Origin: Rallus limicola
Taxonomy: Eukaryota > Chordata > Aves > Gruiformes > Rallidae
Length of the DNA stretch: 64,000 nucleotides
Assembly (NCBI GenBank): GCA_022605955.1
Contig: JAKCOZ010000005.1
Coordinates: 4,560,001 to 4,624,000, forward strand
Direction: 5' to 3'
Shown here: one piece after another, positions 59,596 through 64,000 of the stretch
Position numbering within the stretch: the first letter of the stretch is position 1
Layout of the letters: every line of letters begins with the position of its first letter
The notes under the pieces: generated by a model
What the model saw: only the letters and a program-made list of their open reading frames with translations
What the model was told of the DNA's origin: nothing
Databases searched by the model: none
Position numbers and translations under genes: made by a program

Positions 59596-59670
59596 AGGGG
59601 CCCTGCCTCCAGCCAGGTGGAGGAGAGGGATAACCGTGTTTATTGGACTGTGTGGATCAGATGGCCTGGC
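59593..59670 (+). promoter_or_regulatory. gag-pol amber stop with candidate readthrough pseudoknot
   Basis: UAG at 59593-59595 is the only stop between gag and pol, which share one frame. Five nt later a stem can form: CCCT 59601-59604 with AGGG 59626-59629, and CCTCC 59606-59610 with GGAGG 59619-59623. The loop word GCCAGG (59612-59617) is complementary to CCTGGC (59665-59670), giving an H-type pseudoknot with one-nt loop 1, the arrangement known for gammaretroviral UAG readthrough. Not tested. Confidence 0.55.
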
Positions 59671-62600
59671 ATGTCAGACCCACAAGAGTACAAGGCTCTG
59701 GTGGATACTGGTGCCCAGTGTACGATAATGCCATCGAATCATGTAGGGACAAAACCTGTCAGCATTTCTGGAGTGACAGGTGGATCCCAACAATTGACTG
59801 TGTTAGAGGCTGAAGTGAGCTTAACTGGGAAGGACTGGGAGAAACACCCAATTGTGACTGGCCCAGAAGCTCCATGCATTTTAGGTATAGATTACCTCCG
59901 TAGAGGTTATTTTAAGGACCCGAAAGGGTACCGGTGGGCTTTTGGAATAGCTGCTTTGGAGACAGAAGGCACTGAGCAATTGCGTGCCTTGCCTGGACTC
60001 TCTGATGATCCTTCTGTTGTGGGGTTATTGAAGGTTGAAGAACAGCAGGTGCCAATTGCTACAACGACGGTGCACAGGAGACAATACCGTACTAACAGGG
60101 ATTCCCTGATCCCCATCCATAAGCTGATTCGTCAACTAGAGAGTCAAGGGGTGATCAGCCGAACCCGCTCACCCTTTAACAGTCCCATATGGCCAGTGCG
60201 GAAGTCCGATGGAGAGTGGAGGCTGACAGTGGATTATCGTGGCCTAAACGAAGTCACTCCAGGTATGAGTGCTGCTGTACCAGACATGCTGGAACTGCAG
60301 TATGAATTGGAGTCAAAGGCAGCCAAGTGGTATGCCACAATTGACATTGCAAATGCTTTCTTCTCAATACCACTGGCGCCAGAGTGCAGGCCACAATTTG
60401 CTTTCACTTGGAGGGGCATCCAATACACGTGGAATCGTCTGCCCCAGGGGTGGAAACACAGCCCCACCATTTGCCATGGACTAATTCAGACCACACTGGA
60501 AAAGGGTAAAGCCCCAGAGCACCTGCAGTATATTGATGACATCATTGTATGGGGCAATACAGCAGAGGAAGTATTTGAGAAAGGAAAAAGGATAATTCAA
60601 ATCCTTTTGGAAGCTGGTTTTGCTATAAAGCAAAGTAAAGTCAAGGGGCCTACCCGAGAAATCCAGTTTTTAGGAATAAAATGGCAGGATGGGCGTCGTC
60701 AGATCCCAATGGACATTATCAATAAAATAGCAGCTATGTCTCCACCAAGCAACAAAAAGGAAACACAAGCTTTCTTAGGTGTTATAGGTTTTTGGCGAAT
60801 GCATGTCCCAAACTACAGTCTCATTGTGAGCCCACTCTACCACGTAACTCGGAAGAAGAATGATTTCCAATGGGGCCCTGAGCAGCAGCAAGCCTTTGAA
60901 CAGATCAAACGCGAAATAGTCCATGCAGTAGCCCTTGGGCCTGTCCGGACAGGGACAGATGTTAAAAATGTGCTTTACACTGCAGCCGGGGAGAATGGCC
61001 CTACCTGGAGTCTCTGGCAGAAAGCACAAGGGGAGACTAGAGGTCGACCACTGGGGTTTTGGAGTCGGGCCTACAAAGGATCTGAGGCCAATTATACTCC
61101 AACAGAAAAGGAAATACTGGCCGCCTATGAAGGGGTTCGAGCCGCTTCAGAAGTGATTGGAACTGAAGCTCAACTCCTCCTGGCACCCCGACTGCCGGTG
61201 CTGGGCTGGATGTTCAAAGGGAAGGTCCCTTCTACACACCATGCCACTGATGCTACGTGGAGCAAGTGGGTTGCACTAATTACTCAGCGGGCTCGAATAG
61301 GAAACCCTAATCGCCCAGGAATCGTGGAAGTGATCACAGACTGGCCAGAAGGCAAAGATTTTGGGATGTCACCAGAGGACGAGGAGGTGACACGTGCTGA
61401 AGAAGCCCCACCTTACAACAAACTGCCAGAGAATGAGAAGCGATATGCCCTGTTCACCGATGGCTCCTGTCGCCTTGTGGGAAGGCAGCGAAGATGGAAA
61501 GCTGCTGTATGGAGTCCTACCAGACAAGTAGCAGAAGCCACTGAAGGAAAAGGTGAATCAAGCCAATTTGCTGAGGTGAAGGCCATCCAGTTGGCCTTGG
61601 ACATTGCTGAGAGAGAAAAGTGGCCAATGCTCTATCTTTATACTGACTCATGGATGGTAGCTAATGCCCTGTGGGGTTGGTTGCAACAGTGGAAAAAGAA
61701 CAACTGGCAGCGTAGAGGCAAACCCATATGGGCTGCTGACTTATGGCAAGACATTGCTACCCGATTAGAGAGGCTTGTTGTAAAGGTACGTCATGTTGAT
61801 GCCCATGTACCTAAGAGTCGAGCCATGGAGGAACATCAAAACAACCATCAGGTAGATAAGGCTGCTAGGATTGAAGTGGCTCAGGTAGATCTAGACTGGC
61901 AACATAAAGGTGAATTATTCATAGCTCGATGGGCTCATGATTCCTCAGGTCATCAAGGGAGAGATGCAACATATAGATGGGCTCGAGATCGAGGGGTGGA
62001 CTTAACCATGGATGCTATTGCACAAGTTATCCATGAATGTGAGACGTGTGCCGCAATTAAGCAGGCGAAGCGGTTGAAGCCGCTTTGGTATGGGGGACGG
62101 TGGATGAAATATAAATATGGGGAGGCCTGGCAGATTGATTACATCACCCTCCCACAAACCCGCCATGGCAAACGCTATGTGCTTACAATGGTGGAGGCTA
62201 CCACTGGCTGGCTAGAAACATATCCGGTACCCCATGCTACTGCCCGGAATACAATCCTGGGCCTTGAAAGGCAAGTCCTATGGCGACACGGCACCCCAGA
62301 AAGAATCGAGTCAGACAACGGGACTCATTTCCGAAATGCTCTCATAGACACCTGGGCCAAAGAGCATGGCATTGAATGGGTGTACCACATTCCTTATCAT
62401 GCACCAGCCTCTGGGAAAATTGAACGATATAATGGACTCTTAAAGACCACCCTGAAAGCAATGGGTGGTGGAACATTCAAACATTGGGATACAAATTTGG
62501 CAAAAGCCACGTGGTTAGTTAACTCTAGGGGTTCTACCAATCGGGCTGGCCCTGCCCAGTCAAAATTTCCATGTACTGTAGAAGGAGACAGAGTCCCAGT

Positions 62601-62790
62601 GGTGCACATGAAAAGTATATTAGGGAAGACAGTTTGGGTCATCCCTGCTTCAGGTAAAGGTAAACCTATGTCGGGAATTGTTTTTGCTCAAGGACCTGGT
62701 TCTACTTGGTGGGTAATGCAGAAGGATGGAGAAACTCGATGTGTACCTCAAAGGGATTTGATTTTAGGTGAGAATAGCCAATGTAATTAG
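59596..62790 (+). CDS. pol: ERV-L-like Pol polyprotein (protease, RT, RNase H, integrase)
   Basis: Supplies protein processing, reverse transcription and integration. The frame follows the gag UAG without shift; no separate ATG is needed if the stop is read through. Residues counted from 59617: protease VDTGAQ (Asp30) and ILGID (88-92); RT with TIDIANAFF (Asp243), LPQGW (275-279) and YIDD (305-308); RNase H with FTDGS (Asp615), Glu653, YTDS (Asp677) and Asp747; integrase zinc site His774, His779, Cys808, Cys811; integrase core Asp841, Asp900 and Glu936, exactly 35 residues apart. The C-terminal part (about 1000-1050, TVWVIPASGKG, STWWV) looks like an SH3-like integrase end. No dUTPase domain is seen, unlike mammalian ERV-L. 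The stop is TAG at 62788-62790. All active-site residues checked are present. Confidence 0.95.
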   Translation, partial: RGPASSQVEERDNRVYWTVWIRWPGMSDPQEYKALVDTGAQCTIMPSNHVGTKPVSISGVTGGSQQLTVLEAEVSLTGKDWEKHPIVTGPEAPCILGIDYLRRGYFKDPKGYRWAFGIAALETEGTEQLRALPGLSDDPSVVGLLKVEEQQVPIATTTVHRRQYRTNRDSLIPIHKLIRQLESQGVISRTRSPFNSPIWPVRKSDGEWRLTVDYRGLNEVTPGMSAAVPDMLELQYELESKAAKWYATIDIANAFFSIPLAPECRPQFAFTWRGIQYTWNRLPQGWKHSPTICHGLIQTTLEKGKAPEHLQYIDDIIVWGNTAEEVFEKGKRIIQILLEAGFAIKQSKVKGPTREIQFLGIKWQDGRRQIPMDIINKIAAMSPPSNKKETQAFLGVIGFWRMHVPNYSLIVSPLYHVTRKKNDFQWGPEQQQAFEQIKREIVHAVALGPVRTGTDVKNVLYTAAGENGPTWSLWQKAQGETRGRPLGFWSRAYKGSEANYTPTEKEILAAYEGVRAASEVIGTEAQLLLAPRLPVLGWMFKGKVPSTHHATDATWSKWVALITQRARIGNPNRPGIVEVITDWPEGKDFGMSPEDEEVTRAEEAPPYNKLPENEKRYALFTDGSCRLVGRQRRWKAAVWSPTRQVAEATEGKGESSQFAEVKAIQLALDIAEREKWPMLYLYTDSWMVANALWGWLQQWKKNNWQRRGKPIWAADLWQDIATRLERLVVKVRHVDAHVPKSRAMEEHQNNHQVDKAARIEVAQVDLDWQHKGELFIARWAHDSSGHQGRDATYRWARDRGVDLTMDAIAQVIHECETCAAIKQAKRLKPLWYGGRWMKYKYGEAWQIDYITLPQTRHGKRYVLTMVEATTGWLETYPVPHATARNTILGLERQVLWRHGTPERIESDNGTHFRNALIDTWAKEHGIEWVYHIPYHAPASGKIERYNGLLKTTLKAMGGGTFKHWDTNLAKATWLVNSRGSTNRAGPAQSKFPCTVEGDRVPVVHMKSILGKTVWVIPASGKGKPMSGIVFAQGPGSTWWVMQKDGETRCVPQRDLILGENSQCN

Positions 62791-63269
62791 TAAGGTAGAA
62801 ATTGTATTATAATAAGTGCTAAATAACCCATTACAATATATACATTATTACTTTAATTTCTGTATATATAATTGTTGTTGTGTGTTGTACCAATGGAGTT
62901 ACAGCCGGAAACATACACGTCAATGAAGGAAGACTGCCATGATGATGGGATCAAGACCTACCATCACAAGAACTTTTTCCTCTTCCCCTTTGAAAATGAA
63001 CACTTTTGATTCACAGACCATGACCATGGACCATGTCAGATGCATTGGTCGAGAGCCCGAGATGCAGCATGCAACGATCCAATGGTGCATACTGACACCA
63101 TGAGAGACTGTTACAACGAATGAAGCCTGAAAGTCATGGACTAAATCATTTACTCAACAAAACTCAGAAGAATGATCCATAGACTAAGGGAATAATACAG
63201 ATATGTGTGTCTGAAACATTGGTTGTACCCAAAAGAAATGGTTGGATCTGGTCATGACGTAAATGGTAT
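62791..63269 (+). other. pol-3' LTR interval, no env
   Basis: About 480 bp with stops in all frames and no open frame of note, no signal peptide, furin site or transmembrane pattern. AT-rich at first (62800-62880), then mixed sequence. The element therefore appears to lack an envelope gene, which is usual for ERV-L-type elements. Whether it holds an export or packaging signal is unknown. Confidence 0.8.
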
Positions 63270-63287
63270 GGAATAAGGGGTGGATAA
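63270..63287 (+). other. polypurine tract candidate
   Basis: GGAATAAGGGGTGGATAA immediately precedes the 3' LTR, the position where plus-strand DNA synthesis is primed. It is purine-rich with a few T interruptions. Confidence 0.65.
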
Positions 63288-63875
63288 TGTCCTGGTTTCA
63301 GTCAGGATAGAGTTAATTTCATTTGTAGCAGCGGATGGAATGCTGTGTTTGGGAGTTAAAATGAAAACAGTGCTGATAACACCCTGACGTTTTTAGTTGC
63401 AGTCAGACAGTCAAGGCCAGGACAGGTGACCCAGATGGGCCAAAGAGAGTATTCCATGCCAATTACGTCCTGCCCAGGAAAAAGGGGGGCTGATGGGAGG
63501 AAGAAGGGGCGGTTCCGGGACGCGAGCGGCCGGGACGCGAGGGTCTTGGGGGACGGTCGGGTTCCGGGACGGCTCTGGGTGGTACGGCCTGAGTTGTGTG
63601 GTTCGGTGAGAAACTGCATTGTGTATCAATATTTTCATATTCTTTTGCTCTATAGTCCTGTTAGCATTGTATATATTTTATTTTTCTGTTATCTTAGTAA
63701 ACTATCCTTATCCCAACCCACGGGCCTCTTAGTTTCTTGGTTTTGGAGTTATTTGCCCCTTCCTTTTCCCTTCCCTTGTTTCCCCCCTCCCCTTTTTCCC
63801 TTTTCTCCTGCTCTTTTACTTTAAGGAGCAGGCAGCTGCGTGGATCTCGGACCAAGCCGGGGTGAAACCACGACA
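63288..63875 (+). repeat. 3' LTR, 588 bp
   Basis: Same length and, by eye, the same sequence as the 5' LTR; frames inside the two copies translate identically. It would supply the poly(A) signal (AGTAAA at 63696-63701). Confidence 0.97.
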
Positions 63876-63880
63876 AGCAT
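63876..63880 (+). other. 3' target-site duplication AGCAT
   Basis: Matches the five bases before the 5' LTR (57004-57008). Confidence 0.95.
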
Positions 63881-64000
63881 AAATATCCATATTCTGTGTA
63901 ACAATACATTGTTTTTTGAGTGTGGGGCATGCATTATGTTTCAGGGGTGGGGTGTGGAACCAACATGTCTAGAACAAGGTTAGATCAGCTTTATTTAGTA
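63881..64000. other. host flank after provirus
   Basis: 120 bp of non-coding sequence; nothing recognised. Confidence 0.7.

Larger units (their letters stand above)
57009..63875 (+). mobile_element. complete ERV-L-like endogenous retrovirus (6,867 bp)
   Basis: The full provirus structure is visible: 5' LTR (57009-57596), tRNA-Lys(1,2) primer site (57604-57621), gag (57715-59595), in-frame amber stop, pol (to 62790), about 500 bp without env, purine-rich tract, and 3' LTR (63288-63875), with AGCAT duplicated on both sides. Both LTRs are 588 bp and I read no difference between them, so the insertion is recent or gene-converted. LTR ends TGTCCTGGTTTC and ACCACGACA resemble avian ERV-L (Kronos/GGERVL-like) families as I remember them. 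The capsid-like part of gag is of the ERV-L/Fv1 type. Neither main frame contains a premature stop. It lies about 43 kb downstream of SWAP70 in the same orientation. Activity is not shown by the sequence. Confidence 0.95.

Noticed and set aside
62791..63287. Search for env or accessory gene
   Set aside because: Stops in all frames; no signal peptide, cleavage site or membrane anchor.
1..64000. CRISPR arrays, bacterial operons, tRNA or rRNA genes
   Set aside because: Splice structure, CR1 and ERV content show vertebrate nuclear DNA; no cloverleaf or direct-repeat array was seen.

Overview
The window looks like bird nuclear DNA. It holds the last eight coding exons of a SWAP70 orthologue on the + strand, one CR1-type LINE tail, long stretches of non-coding single-copy DNA, and one complete endogenous retrovirus whose LTR ends resemble avian ERV-L (class III) families. 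I cannot name the species from sequence alone.

Layout. 1-3363 is SWAP70 intron; the window opens inside the gene and I see no earlier exon. 3364-14014 carries eight exons with good splice sites and a continuous 372-residue reading frame. It encodes the PH domain, the long coiled-coil region and the C-terminus, ending in TGA at 14012-14014. 14015 to about 16140 is the likely 3' UTR, with AATAAA signals at 15054, 15976 and 16136. A CR1 3' fragment lies on the - strand at about 17405-17485. GC/CpG-rich blocks at about 17755-18095 and 20900-21520 look like CpG islands, and each holds a CTCF-like motif. From about 21.5 kb to 57.0 kb I recognise no protein gene. This stretch holds simple repeats and several AT-rich, repeat-poor segments that could be conserved regulatory DNA.

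The provirus occupies 57009-63875 (6,867 bp), flanked by a 5-bp target duplication AGCAT. Its two 588-bp LTRs are identical as far as I can read them, so the insertion is recent. Internally there is a primer-binding site matching tRNA-Lys(1,2), an open gag (57715-59595), an in-frame UAG followed by a possible pseudoknot, and an open pol encoding protease, RT, RNase H and integrase (to 62790). About 500 bp without env precedes a purine-rich tract and the 3' LTR. All the catalytic motifs I can check are present. The unusual features are a strongly hydrophobic gag N-terminus with several possible membrane segments, a 30-residue Thr/Ala tandem repeat in gag, no zinc knuckle, and a capsid-like region of the ERV-L/Fv1 type.

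The two parts are unrelated in function: a host cytoskeletal/Rac signalling gene, and an autonomous, apparently env-less retroelement inserted about 43 kb downstream in the same orientation.
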